Shown here one piece after another: positions 23,782-32,988 of a stretch of DNA of 64,000 bases (its first letter is position 1; every line of letters starts with the position of its first letter). Both the position numbers and the translations under genes were made by a program. This DNA comes from Clostridia bacterium (lineage in GTDB: Bacteria; Bacillota; Clostridia; Oscillospirales; Acutalibacteraceae), in the NCBI GenBank assembly GCA_024404115.1, contig JAKSQM010000002.1, positions 1-64,000 on the forward strand. Reading direction: 5' to 3'. The notes under the pieces are model-generated. The model saw only the letters and a program-made list of their open reading frames with translations, ran no database searches and was not told the origin of the DNA.

Positions 23782-26700
23782 ATGAAAAAAACGGTTGCTT
23801 TTTTGCTTACCTTGATGATTGTTTTGTCAAGCATTTCTTTTTCAGTTTCAGCAACAGAGGGAGCAAAAAAAGATGTTAAAGCAGTAGAGAAAAACAGCAG
23901 TTTAGTTTCATTAAACACAGAGTATGTAGAAGTCGGCAAAGAAATTGTTGCAACTGTTCACGAAAGCGGAGAGTTCACATATCAGTGGTATGTCGATAAT
24001 ACACTTATATCCAATAGCGGTAACACATTCATTCCAACAGAATATGATGTTGAAAAAATGGTTACTGTAAGGGTTTTTGACGCCGAGGGAGTTTATACAG
24101 GCAGCGGCAGTGTTTACATAAGCAGGCTGCCTGTTGTTTATATTGAAACAGAAAACAGAAAAAATGTTGTTGATAAAAATGAAGTTACGGGCCATATAAC
24201 CATTCAGGGCAATTCAACTTTTAAAGATACATCTATGTTTTATGACGGCGGGATGACTATTAAATGCCGAGGCAATACAACTATGTACGATGCCAAAAAG
24301 CCGTTTAAGCTGAAGCTGGATTCAAAAGCCAACCTGTTTGGTATGGGTAAAAACAAGCATTGGGTTCTTCTTTCAAACCCTTACGATGTTTCGCTTATAA
24401 GAAATATGGTTGCCTTTAACCTTGCAAAAGATATTGGTCTTGATTATCAGCAATTCCAGTCAGTTGATGTTATTATGAATGGCAAATATGTTGGCAATTA
24501 TCTGCTTTGTGAACATGTAAGAATTGACAGCACACGAGTTGACATCACCAACTGGGATGATGAAGCTGAAAACGCAGCCAAAGCTATTTATTCCGCTAAC
24601 AAAAAGACAATGACAAAAGATGAGCGAGATGTGCTTATTGATAATATGACCAACAATATGGATTGGGTTACCGATGACACTGTTGAGTTCAACGGCGTAA
24701 CTTATACTGTTTCAGATTATTATCAGATACCGTCATATGACGGTGGATACCTTTTGTGTATCGACAAGGCTCAGAGATTTACCTCCACAAATGGAGTGTC
24801 AATCGGCATAGAAAAGCCTGAGGGCATTGGCGAAGGAATGTATCAGACAATTACAAGCTATTATCAGGATTTTGAAGATGCACTGTTTTCTGATGACTTC
24901 TGCAAAGAGATTGACGGCGAAAAGGTTCGATATACCGACCTTATAGATGTTGACAGCTTTGTAAGAGGCTTCTTAATAAATGAGCTTGCGTGCAATGTGG
25001 ATTTTGGCTTTAAAAGCACATATATGTATAAAGACAGCGGCGGACTTTTGAAGTTTGGCCCTGCATGGGATTTTGACCTTTCATTCGGCACTTTGAATAT
25101 CAATCCCAAATATGATGCTTCATATATCAACGCATGGAAAACTCTTAAAAGAAAACTGCTTGCAAGGTTATGCTCAGACCCATATTTCCTCAGCCTTGTG
25201 CGTGATACCTATTGGGAGTACAGATATACCGCAATTGAAGATATTATCAAAGAGGGCGGAACTATAGATACTTATGCTCAGCTGGTTAAAGAATCAGCTG
25301 TTGCAGACCAGCAGACATGGGCATATAACCGCACAAATTCTATGGATGTTGAGTCTTTTAAACGCTGGGCTTGCATGAGGGTTGAATGGCTTGATTCTAT
25401 ATTCCAGACATTGCCGAGTGTTTATAACTCAATGTCATCCTTCTTTACAGAAAAATATGATGTAAGCGAGTATGTGAAAGCTGATGGTTATGTAGAAAAG
25501 CTTGAAATCATTAGTATGCCGCAAAAAACAACATATAACGCAGGCGAAAAGATTGATGTTGCAGGCTTAGTATTGAGCGCAGCTTTTTCTGACGGAACAA
25601 CAAAGCTTGTTGAGCCAAGTGGTGTGGTAATATATGCAAAAGATTATGTTGGCGCTCCCAAATACTACTCTGATGTTGTTACAGATGAAAATGCAAAAGA
25701 TATTTTTGTTTCGCTTAAATATAAAAACGCATCTGTTGATTATAAAATAAATGTTTCTGATAAGCAGGATTATAAAGCGGTTGAAACGCTTATTGAAAAG
25801 TGCCCAAATGTTGACGGCTTTAATCAGAAATATATTCAGAATATTATTGAGGCAAAGATTGCTTTTGACAGTTTGTCAGATGAAGCAAAAGAGCTTGTTG
25901 CAAATAAAGACAGGCTGGATATGGCTATTTCCTGCATTGATAAAATGGCAGAAGCTTCTGATTCGGGCGTAATTGGCTGCTATATGCCGCATGTGAGCCT
26001 GCCTAACAATTTAAAAGATATGGTCTTTCTTGTAAAAGGTGAGCCGTCATCTATAAGATGGCTGCTGCCCGACGGCAAAAGCACCATAACATATCGCAGC
26101 GGTACAGATGTTGTCAGGTCAGTAAAGACAATTGGCGATTATTCAGTATGGACGATTAAGGCGAATATCAGAGATTTCACTGCCAAAAGCATATATGGCA
26201 GTCAGCCAAAACCTGCTGGTGATTTCAATTTTAATTCAGCTCAGTACCTTGAAATTCAAAATGATTTCACCGATATGACATATACTTCTTTTGTTAATTT
26301 AGGCGAAGATGCTAAGATTTCACTTAAAGCAAGCAAGCTGATTGAAAAAATTATCGTTGAAGAAAACGGCAGGGTAATAGCAACCTGCGATAAAGACCAG
26401 AACGGTGTGTTTGATGTCAACATTCCATTTGAAAGCACTGGAGAGCATACTGTCAGCATCAGATATATAAGCTGTGGAAATGAATTGTATTATAGAGATA
26501 TTGCAATTCTTGTCAGAGAAAAAATAACTGATTACAGCTTCGTTCCCGATAATTATCTTTATGGAGCAATAACAAATGTTACCTATAAAGAGTCAGCACA
26601 GAATAAAAAGAATTTCACAGTTACTGTTCAGGGCAGAGCCTTTAAAATTCAGTTTATTGACGACACTGGCAATACTGTTACTAAAACAAGATATGACAGC

Positions 26701-27198
26701 GGTGTATCAATAAAAAGCTTTAATGCTGATGGAGTGGAGTGTTCATCATTTGAAAGAACAGCCGCCTATGAGCAATGGACATTTACCGCTACTTTAAAGG
26801 CAGGAACTTACACCGCAATTGCAAGAGATTCTGTAAAGGGTTGGGAAAGTGCTGAATACGGCTATGTTTTCAGCGTTGCAAATTCAGTGGTATATAGTGA
26901 TGTTTATTCTATTACCCCTGCGGCAGATACTGTTGCAGTTAATGCTCCTTTGGATTTGAAAGTTGTAACAGGCAAAGATATTCTCAAAATTCAGATTCTT
27001 GTTGATGATGCAACTGACGGTGTGGTAACATTCTCGGCAGGCACTTACGGAACAATTGAAGGCGGCACTTGCACTTATAATGTGTATGTAAAGCTTTATA
27101 CTCCCGGTGTTCACACTCTGAGAGTTAAAATCAAAAAAGCATCGGGATGGGAAATCTATGATGAAGATGTAACCGCCGTTGTAACTGCAATTAAATAA
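23782..27198 (+). CDS. Secreted CotH-kinase-like surface protein
   Basis: 1138 residues with a signal peptide (MKKTVAFLLTLMIVLSSISF, cleaved near SA-TEG). An Ig-like segment precedes a CotH kinase-like domain (about 125-530): IKCRGNTTMYDAKKPFKLK, YVGNYLLCEHVRIDS, FVRGFLINELACNVD and the conserved GPAWDFDLSFG. CotH proteins are atypical kinases known from spore coats and from many secreted bacterial proteins. The C-terminal half is beta-rich with several Ig-like modules. Start 23782 has CGGAGG upstream. It lies 21 bases after the ligase stop, so it may share the lipid-cassette transcript. A terminator follows. Confidence 0.85.
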   Translation: MKKTVAFLLTLMIVLSSISFSVSATEGAKKDVKAVEKNSSLVSLNTEYVEVGKEIVATVHESGEFTYQWYVDNTLISNSGNTFIPTEYDVEKMVTVRVFDAEGVYTGSGSVYISRLPVVYIETENRKNVVDKNEVTGHITIQGNSTFKDTSMFYDGGMTIKCRGNTTMYDAKKPFKLKLDSKANLFGMGKNKHWVLLSNPYDVSLIRNMVAFNLAKDIGLDYQQFQSVDVIMNGKYVGNYLLCEHVRIDSTRVDITNWDDEAENAAKAIYSANKKTMTKDERDVLIDNMTNNMDWVTDDTVEFNGVTYTVSDYYQIPSYDGGYLLCIDKAQRFTSTNGVSIGIEKPEGIGEGMYQTITSYYQDFEDALFSDDFCKEIDGEKVRYTDLIDVDSFVRGFLINELACNVDFGFKSTYMYKDSGGLLKFGPAWDFDLSFGTLNINPKYDASYINAWKTLKRKLLARLCSDPYFLSLVRDTYWEYRYTAIEDIIKEGGTIDTYAQLVKESAVADQQTWAYNRTNSMDVESFKRWACMRVEWLDSIFQTLPSVYNSMSSFFTEKYDVSEYVKADGYVEKLEIISMPQKTTYNAGEKIDVAGLVLSAAFSDGTTKLVEPSGVVIYAKDYVGAPKYYSDVVTDENAKDIFVSLKYKNASVDYKINVSDKQDYKAVETLIEKCPNVDGFNQKYIQNIIEAKIAFDSLSDEAKELVANKDRLDMAISCIDKMAEASDSGVIGCYMPHVSLPNNLKDMVFLVKGEPSSIRWLLPDGKSTITYRSGTDVVRSVKTIGDYSVWTIKANIRDFTAKSIYGSQPKPAGDFNFNSAQYLEIQNDFTDMTYTSFVNLGEDAKISLKASKLIEKIIVEENGRVIATCDKDQNGVFDVNIPFESTGEHTVSIRYISCGNELYYRDIAILVREKITDYSFVPDNYLYGAITNVTYKESAQNKKNFTVTVQGRAFKIQFIDDTGNTVTKTRYDSGVSIKSFNADGVECSSFERTAAYEQWTFTATLKAGTYTAIARDSVKGWESAEYGYVFSVANSVVYSDVYSITPAADTVAVNAPLDLKVVTGKDILKIQILVDDATDGVVTFSAGTYGTIEGGTCTYNVYVKLYTPGVHTLRVKIKKASGWEIYDEDVTAVVTAIK

Positions 27199-27209
27199 CA
27201 GAAATATTC

Positions 27210-27252
27210 AAAATGGGTTTCAGTTTTCTGGAATCCATTTTGTCATTTTTTT
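27210..27252 (+). terminator. Intrinsic terminator after the CotH-like gene
   Basis: 14-base stem AAAATGGGTTTCAG/CTGGAATCCATTTT containing G-T pairs, followed by a T-run. Confidence 0.85.
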
Positions 27253-27303
27253 GCCTGCTTGTGAATATAATTTTATAATCATAAGGACAAGTAGGAGAAT
27301 TTT

Positions 27304-28245
27304 ATGAAAAAATATATTTTGCTTTGTGCCGTTCTTTCGGCAATGATGATAATGACACCGCTTTTTTCTGTGAAATACTCAAACGAAGCATTGGAAAAAA
27401 TACTGAAAGAAAATAAGGCAAAGGACGAATACATAAGCGTTATGCGCTCAGAAACAGGCGAAACATCTGATATGAAAATCAGAGAATATCTAATTGGCTG
27501 TGTGGCAGGGGAGATGGATGCACGCTTTCACGAGGAGGCACTAAAAGCGCAGGCTGTTGCAAGCTATACCTTTGCGCAGTATATTAAAAACCGTGATAAA
27601 GATAAACCTGGGGCAGATATTTCTGATGACAGCAGTGTTTATCAATCATATATCGACGAAGAGAAACGAAAAGATAAATGGAAAGACAGCTTTGAAAAAT
27701 ATGAATCTGCCGTTGAAAACGCCGTTGATGCTGTTTTAGGTCAGCAGATTTTATATGATGATAAGCCAATAATGGCTGTTTATTTTGATAAATGCAACGG
27801 AATGACAGAAAGCTCTGAAAACATCTGGGGCAAAAAACTGCCGTATCTTGTGTCTGTTACAAGTGATGGCGATAAGCTTTCGCCAGAGCTTGAAAGCTAT
27901 GAAGAATTCACAATTGATGAATTTAAAAATGCGTTTTCAAAAAAGAATATAGATTTTTCTTCGGAAAAGGCTCTGATTGGTGATGTTAAAAGGTACGATT
28001 CTGGTGTGGTGAAAAGCATAAATATCAGCGGTTGTGAAATGGCAGGCACTGAATTCAGAGCAATTTTAGGCTTGAAAAGTGCAGATTTTACTATTGGGAA
28101 TGATGAAAATAAAGTGAAAATAACTTGTCAGGGCAACGGTCATTTTGTGGGAATGAGTCAGTACGGAGCTGATTATATGGCACGGCAGGGCAGTGATTAT
28201 AAAGAAATTTTGCAACATTATTTTCCAAATACTGAAATTCGATAA
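27304..28245 (+). CDS. spoIID: Stage II sporulation protein D
   Basis: 313 residues with one N-terminal membrane anchor. SpoIID is a lytic transglycosylase that degrades peptidoglycan during forespore engulfment. Family features: EYLIGCVAGEMDARFHEEAL with the catalytic Glu, KAQAVASYTFAQY, PIMAVYFDKCNGMTESSENI, and the C-terminal GNGHFVGMSQYGA near the end. Start ATG 27304 is preceded by TAGGAGAATTTT. Its presence with spoIIM at 59 kb supports a sporulating lineage; spoIIP is not in the window. Confidence 0.93.
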   Translation: MKKYILLCAVLSAMMIMTPLFSVKYSNEALEKILKENKAKDEYISVMRSETGETSDMKIREYLIGCVAGEMDARFHEEALKAQAVASYTFAQYIKNRDKDKPGADISDDSSVYQSYIDEEKRKDKWKDSFEKYESAVENAVDAVLGQQILYDDKPIMAVYFDKCNGMTESSENIWGKKLPYLVSVTSDGDKLSPELESYEEFTIDEFKNAFSKKNIDFSSEKALIGDVKRYDSGVVKSINISGCEMAGTEFRAILGLKSADFTIGNDENKVKITCQGNGHFVGMSQYGADYMARQGSDYKEILQHYFPNTEIR

Positions 28246-28264
28246 AATATTTTTGCAAAAACCC

Positions 28265-28292
28265 TTGAAAAATTCAAACTATGTGTTACAAT
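28265..28292 (+). promoter_or_regulatory. Promoter of the ferredoxin gene
   Basis: TTGAAA (28265-28270), 16-base spacer, TACAAT (28287-28292), followed by a strong AAAGGAGG. Confidence 0.7.
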
Positions 28293-28325
28293 TATATCAA
28301 ATCTACAAAGGAGGAAACGACTACT

Positions 28326-28496
28326 ATGGCATATACTATTTCAGACGATTGCATTGCTTGCGGTGCTTGCGCAGATGAGTGCCCTGTTAGTGCAATTGCA
28401 GAAGGCGACGGCAAATATGAAATCGACGCTGATGCTTGCCTTTCATGCGGCGCTTGCGAAGGCGTTTGCCCTGTTGGAGCTCCTCAGGAAGCATAA
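28326..28496 (+). CDS. 2[4Fe-4S] ferredoxin
   Basis: 56 residues, the classic clostridial ferredoxin size. Two cluster motifs: CIACGACADECP and CLSCGACEGVCP, each CxxCxxCxxxCP. It carries low-potential electrons between pyruvate:ferredoxin oxidoreductase, hydrogenase and similar enzymes. ATG 28326 follows AAAGGAGG at the usual distance; an upstream in-frame ATG lacks one. Own promoter and terminator suggest a highly expressed monocistronic gene. Confidence 0.95.
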   Translation: MAYTISDDCIACGACADECPVSAIAEGDGKYEIDADACLSCGACEGVCPVGAPQEA

Positions 28497-28528
28497 GAAG
28501 GCAAAAATCGGTTATATACCGTATATCG

Positions 28529-28556
28529 CAGGGCGGTTTTCCCGCCCTGTTTTTCT
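28529..28556 (+). terminator. Intrinsic terminator after ferredoxin
   Basis: 8-base GC stem CAGGGCGG/CCGCCCTG with loop TTTTC and a T-run. Confidence 0.9.
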
Positions 28557-28574
28557 TTGAAAGGCGGTGCACTT

Positions 28575-29312
28575 GTGCAGAATTACAAGATTGAATATTT
28601 AGGCTCAGGCTATAAAGTGGCGGTGAGTGATGCTCACGGATTTGGTACAGATGCAGTGATTTTAGCCTATTTTGCATCACCTAATAAAAAAGACAGGGTT
28701 TGCGATATGGGCACAGGCTGTGGCATTATCCCTATGCTTCTTTTAAGAAACGGTTGCGGCAAAACTGTTACAGGCATTGAAATTCAAAAAAACGGGTATG
28801 AGCAGGCACTTGAATCTGTGAAATTGAGCAATGCAGAGGACAGAGCAACGATAGTGAACGGCGATATTAAAAATATCAAGGATCTTTTTCCGCACGGCTC
28901 ATTCGACACTGTTATTATGAATCCGCCATATAAAGCGGCTTCGGGCGGCATTGAAAGTGCAGATGAAAGCGCAAGAATCGCCCGCCATGAGGTTGCCTGC
29001 ACTGTTGATGATGTAACTGCGGCGGCGGCTCATCTTCTTAATTTTGGTGGCAGACTTTGCCTTTGCAACAGACCCGAAAGATTAAGCGATACAATTGTCA
29101 GCATGCGCAAAGCTGGTATAGAACCGAAAAGATTACGATTTGTTTCAAAATTTGCAGATACAGAGCCGTGGCTCTTTTTAATAGAAGGCAAAAAAGGCGC
29201 AAAACCGTTTATGCGAGTTGAAGCACCGTTTGCCGTGTATAAATCAAAAGGCATTTTTTCAGATGAAATGATGTCTGTTTACGGAGAGTATAAGGAGAAT
29301 TGCAATGGGTAA
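28575..29312 (+). CDS. TrmN6-like tRNA (adenine-N6) methyltransferase
   Basis: 245 residues, Rossmann-fold SAM methyltransferase. N-terminal HGFGTDAVILAYFA, SAM site VCDMGTGCGIIPMLLL, and the N6-adenine motif VIMNPPY. Homologues methylate A37 of tRNA1(Val). GTG 28575 is chosen because AAGGCGGTG (28561-28569) fits it. The terminator of ferredoxin lies directly upstream, so its promoter must overlap that region or it depends on read-through. Its 3' end overlaps rsmI by eight bases, an arrangement common in Firmicutes. Confidence 0.88.
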   Translation: MQNYKIEYLGSGYKVAVSDAHGFGTDAVILAYFASPNKKDRVCDMGTGCGIIPMLLLRNGCGKTVTGIEIQKNGYEQALESVKLSNAEDRATIVNGDIKNIKDLFPHGSFDTVIMNPPYKAASGGIESADESARIARHEVACTVDDVTAAAAHLLNFGGRLCLCNRPERLSDTIVSMRKAGIEPKRLRFVSKFADTEPWLFLIEGKKGAKPFMRVEAPFAVYKSKGIFSDEMMSVYGEYKENCNG

Positions 29313-30129
29313 GCTTTTTGTTGTGGGTACACCGATAGGTAATCTTGAGGATTTTTCTCCCCGTGCAATACGCACACTTGAAGAGTGCGATTTTATTGCC
29401 GCTGAGGATACAAGAGTTACTTTAAAGCTTCTTAATCATTTTAATATCAAAAAGCAGATGATAAGCTACTTTGAGCATAATATCAGAGAGAAAGGTCAGC
29501 TTATTGTTGAAAGAATTCTTGATGGCGAAAACTGCGCTATTGTTACAGATGCAGGTATGCCTGCTATTTCTGACCCTGGCGAGGATTTAATCAGACTTTG
29601 CCATGAGCACGGAATAAAGGTTGAATCTGTCCCTGGTCCTTGCGCTTTTTCAACTGCACTTGCCCTTTCGGGTATGCCCTCCGGCAGATTTACTTTTGAG
29701 GGATTTTTAAGCGTAAATAAGCCAAGCAGAAATGAGCATCTTAATTCACTTGTGAATGAAACACGCACAATGATTTTTTATGAAGCTCCGCACAAAATTG
29801 CTCAAACCTTAAAGGATATGAACCGTGTTTTTGGCAACCGTGAAATTGCAATTGTAAGAGAGATTACAAAAATTCACGAAGAGGTTATCAGAACAACTCT
29901 TGATGAAGCCGTTGCCCGTTATGGCGAAACAGGCGTTAAAGGCGAAATCGTTATAATTGTTCACGGCAAAGAAAAAACAGAGGATAACGCACAGCCAACA
30001 ACACTTGAGGATGCAGTTGCTCTTGCAAAAGAGAGCGTTGAAAAGGGTATGAGCGTCAGTGAAGCTGCAAAGAGCGTTGCAAAGTTGACAGGATTCAAAA
30101 AAGGTGATATTTATAAAGCACTTATTTAA
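29305..30129 (+). CDS. rsmI: 16S rRNA 2'-O-ribose C1402 methyltransferase
   Basis: 274 residues, tetrapyrrole-methylase-like fold. The N-terminal LFVVGTPIGNLEDFSPRA and AAEDTRVTLKLL motifs are diagnostic, with VTDAGMPAISDPG and VPGPCAFSTALALSGMP following. It 2'-O-methylates C1402 of 16S rRNA in the decoding centre. Overlaps the preceding methyltransferase, so both RNA modifications are likely coexpressed. Confidence 0.95.
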   Translation: MGKLFVVGTPIGNLEDFSPRAIRTLEECDFIAAEDTRVTLKLLNHFNIKKQMISYFEHNIREKGQLIVERILDGENCAIVTDAGMPAISDPGEDLIRLCHEHGIKVESVPGPCAFSTALALSGMPSGRFTFEGFLSVNKPSRNEHLNSLVNETRTMIFYEAPHKIAQTLKDMNRVFGNREIAIVREITKIHEEVIRTTLDEAVARYGETGVKGEIVIIVHGKEKTEDNAQPTTLEDAVALAKESVEKGMSVSEAAKSVAKLTGFKKGDIYKALI

Positions 30130-30141
30130 GGGGAATATAAT

Positions 30142-30774
30142 ATGAGAGATTTTTTTGCATATATTTCAACTCACTGGTATGTAGGTCTTATTCTTTTGGT
30201 TTTGCTGGTTGCGGCTGTTCTTATGTGGATAAAAGCCGTTTCATCTTCACAGAAAAACAGAGCGGAGCGAGAAGCAATTATTGCAAAGCTTGAAAAAGAA
30301 AAAGCACTGCGTAACGAGTTCAGAAAGCTTAACGAAAATAGCTTCAATATTGATGATAAAGAGAAGCTTCTGTTTGGCGTTGGTGCTAATATTCAGATGT
30401 TCCTTGAAAAGCAGGAGGATATGAACAAAGCTTTTGATGAAATGCCCGAGGTTAAAAAATTCATCTATGCACTTAACTATGTTTTTGAGGATTCACAGGA
30501 CGGTGAGCTTTCAAAATTCTTTAAAGCAAACGGTCAGCCTCTCACTGGCGAAGCTGTAAAGGCTGTTAAAGAGATTATCGGCGGCAAATTCAGCGAGGTG
30601 TTCACTGCACTTTATAATATGACAGATGACGATGTTGAAGATGTTTCATATGATGAAACAAAAATAGCGGAGTACGATAAATCTTTTATAGAGATAATGA
30701 ACAGTGAAAAAACAGAAATTTTCTCAAAAATCGCTCAGTATATAAAAACAAACAAATCAATATTTTTAGGCTGA
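30142..30774 (+). CDS. Single-span membrane protein of unknown function
   Basis: 210 residues. One N-terminal membrane helix (WYVGLILLVLLVAAVLMWI) is followed by a charged coiled coil (AEREAIIAKLEKEKALRNEF) and a helical acidic domain with no recognised motif. Topology suggests a cytosolic C-terminus. It follows rsmI by 12 bases with a GGGGAAT ribosome site and ends the transcript at a terminator. Confidence 0.75.
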   Translation: MRDFFAYISTHWYVGLILLVLLVAAVLMWIKAVSSSQKNRAEREAIIAKLEKEKALRNEFRKLNENSFNIDDKEKLLFGVGANIQMFLEKQEDMNKAFDEMPEVKKFIYALNYVFEDSQDGELSKFFKANGQPLTGEAVKAVKEIIGGKFSEVFTALYNMTDDDVEDVSYDETKIAEYDKSFIEIMNSEKTEIFSKIAQYIKTNKSIFLG

Positions 30775-30780
30775 TAAGTT

Positions 30781-30815
30781 ACCGCAGATTTCAAAAGTCT
30801 GCGGTTTTATCTTTT
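30781..30815 (+). terminator. Intrinsic terminator
   Basis: 8-base stem ACCGCAGA/TCTGCGGT with a T-rich tail, marking the end of the rsmI transcript. Confidence 0.85.
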
Positions 30816-30949
30816 TGTTACAAAATTAAACTTATTTTTATAAAAAATAGAAAATTATTTTAGTTTTCTATAGAATTATCGAAACACTTGTGATACAATA
30901 ACTGTGTATGCATTTACTTGCAAATATAGCCAAAAAGGAGATTAGAACT

Positions 30950-32968
30950 ATGGCTCATTTTATTTTTTCAGCATTCTGCGATGAATCTGGCGAAAAAGAT
31001 ATTCGTGGTCAGATAGCAGCTTGCAAAGAAAATGGCATAACCAACATGGAGCTTCGTGGATTCGGTGAAAAATCAATTAACGATTTCACTGTTGCCGAAG
31101 CAGAAGAAATGAAAAAGATTATTGATGAAGAGGGCGGCATTGCTGTTGCTTCAATCGGCTCATGCTACGGTAAAATCGAAATTACCGACAGCTTTGATGA
31201 GCATTTTGAAAAATTCAAAAACACCGTTCAGGTTGCAAAGGTACTCGGTGCAAAATACATAAGAATTTTCAGCTTCTATTTCACAAAAGGTGAAAGCTAT
31301 GAAGAATACAGAGAAGAAGTTCTCAAGAGAGTTCAGCTTATGGCTGACTACGCAAATGAAAATGGCATCATTCCCTGCCATGAAAACGAAAAAGGCATTT
31401 ACGGCGATAACGGCGAAAGAGTAAAAGATCTTCTTGATAATGTTAAAGGTCTTGTTGGAGTTTTTGACCCTGCAAACTTCGTTCAGTGCGGTGTTGATAC
31501 TCTCAAAGCTTATGACCTTGTTGGCGATAAGATTGAGTATTTCCACATTAAGGATGCTCTTTACAAAGACGGTATGGTTGTTCCTGCTGGCGAGGGCGAG
31601 GGCAATGTTGTTGAGCTTCTTAAAAAATTCACACTTAAAGACGGTGTAAAGGTTCTTTCACTTGAGCCTCACCTTAAAGTTTTTGACGGTCTTGCAAATC
31701 TTGAAGCAGATGATGAAACAGAGAACAATATGAAGAAGAATGTTTACGCTTCTCATAAAGAGTCTTTCAAAGCTGCTGCTGATGCTATGCACAAGGTTGC
31801 AGAGGCTGCACAGCCTATCCGTTTCGGTATTATCGGTATGGGTAACATGGGTTCTGCTCATGCAAGAAACTTCCTTAACGGTCATATCAAAGAAATGAGA
31901 ATCACTGCTGTTGCAGATATTAACCCCGAAAAGCTTAAATGGCCTGCAGAGGCTCTTCCTTGGGCAAAGAGATATAACACAGCTTCAGAGCTTATGGATA
32001 GCGGCGAGGTTGATGCTGTTGTTATTGCAACACCTCACTATTTCCATCCACCTCTTGTTATGGAAGCATTGAGCAAGGGACTTCACGTTGTATCAGAGAA
32101 ACCCGCTGGTGTTTACACAAAGCAGGTTCGTGAAATGAATGCAGCTGCTGAAAAGAGCGATAAAGTTTTCGCAATGATGTTCAATCAGAGAACAAACTGC
32201 GTTTACCGCAAGATTAAAGAGATTGTTGACAGCAAAGAGTACGGCGATATTCACAGAGTTAGCTGGCTCATTACTGACTGGTACAGAACACAGGCATATT
32301 ATAATTCAGGCGGATGGCGTGCAACATGGTCTGGCGAAGGCGGCGGCGTTCTTCTTAATCAGTGCCCCCACCAGCTTGACTTATGGCAGTGGATTTGCGG
32401 TATGCCTTCAAAAATCCGTGCTTTCTGCCACGAGGGTAAATGGCATGACATCGAGGTTGAAGACGATGTTTCAATTTATGCTGAATATCCCAACGGTGCA
32501 ACAGGTATTTTCGTAACAACAACAGGCGACTATCCGGGTTCAAACCGCCTTGAAATCACAATGGATAAAGCAAAGCTTGTTTGTGAAGACGGTGAGCAGA
32601 TTACTCTTGAAGTTCTTGATATTCCTCTTAGCGAGCATTGCAAAGTAAGTGAACAGGGCTTTGCAAAAATTAAGACAGAAATCGTTCCTGTTGAAACAGA
32701 CGGAATTAACGACCAGCATTCAGGCGTTCTTAACGCATTTGCAGGCAAGATTCTCCATGGCACTCCTCTTGTTGCAAACGGCACAGAGGGCATCAACGGT
32801 CTTATGATTTCAAATGCCGCTCATCTTTCAAGCTGGACAGGCGAAACAGTTTCTCTTCCTGTTGATGATGAAGTTTACTATGCAAATCTTATGGAAAAGG
32901 TTGCATCTTCAAAAGCAAAAGAGAATGTTAAAGAAACAGTTAACGAGGATATGAGCAGCACATATTGA
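30950..32968 (+). CDS. Fused sugar isomerase/epimerase and Gfo/Idh/MocA oxidoreductase
   Basis: 672 residues in two domains. Residues 1-275 form an AP-endonuclease-2/xylose-isomerase-like TIM barrel (ELRGFGEKSINDF, CHENEKGIYGD, VGVFDPANFVQCGV, EYFHIKDALY). From about 288 a dinucleotide-binding domain begins (FGIIGMGNMGSAHARNF) with the family signature SEKPAGVYTK and GGVLLNQCPHQLDLWQW. Each part exists elsewhere as a separate protein in sugar catabolism; the fusion would couple isomerisation and NAD(P)-linked oxidation or reduction of one sugar acid. Start 30950 has AAAAGGAG upstream. First gene of the uronate operon. Confidence 0.88.
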   Translation: MAHFIFSAFCDESGEKDIRGQIAACKENGITNMELRGFGEKSINDFTVAEAEEMKKIIDEEGGIAVASIGSCYGKIEITDSFDEHFEKFKNTVQVAKVLGAKYIRIFSFYFTKGESYEEYREEVLKRVQLMADYANENGIIPCHENEKGIYGDNGERVKDLLDNVKGLVGVFDPANFVQCGVDTLKAYDLVGDKIEYFHIKDALYKDGMVVPAGEGEGNVVELLKKFTLKDGVKVLSLEPHLKVFDGLANLEADDETENNMKKNVYASHKESFKAAADAMHKVAEAAQPIRFGIIGMGNMGSAHARNFLNGHIKEMRITAVADINPEKLKWPAEALPWAKRYNTASELMDSGEVDAVVIATPHYFHPPLVMEALSKGLHVVSEKPAGVYTKQVREMNAAAEKSDKVFAMMFNQRTNCVYRKIKEIVDSKEYGDIHRVSWLITDWYRTQAYYNSGGWRATWSGEGGGVLLNQCPHQLDLWQWICGMPSKIRAFCHEGKWHDIEVEDDVSIYAEYPNGATGIFVTTTGDYPGSNRLEITMDKAKLVCEDGEQITLEVLDIPLSEHCKVSEQGFAKIKTEIVPVETDGINDQHSGVLNAFAGKILHGTPLVANGTEGINGLMISNAAHLSSWTGETVSLPVDDEVYYANLMEKVASSKAKENVKETVNEDMSSTY

Positions 32969-32988
32969 TGTGCGGAGGAGCATAACTT

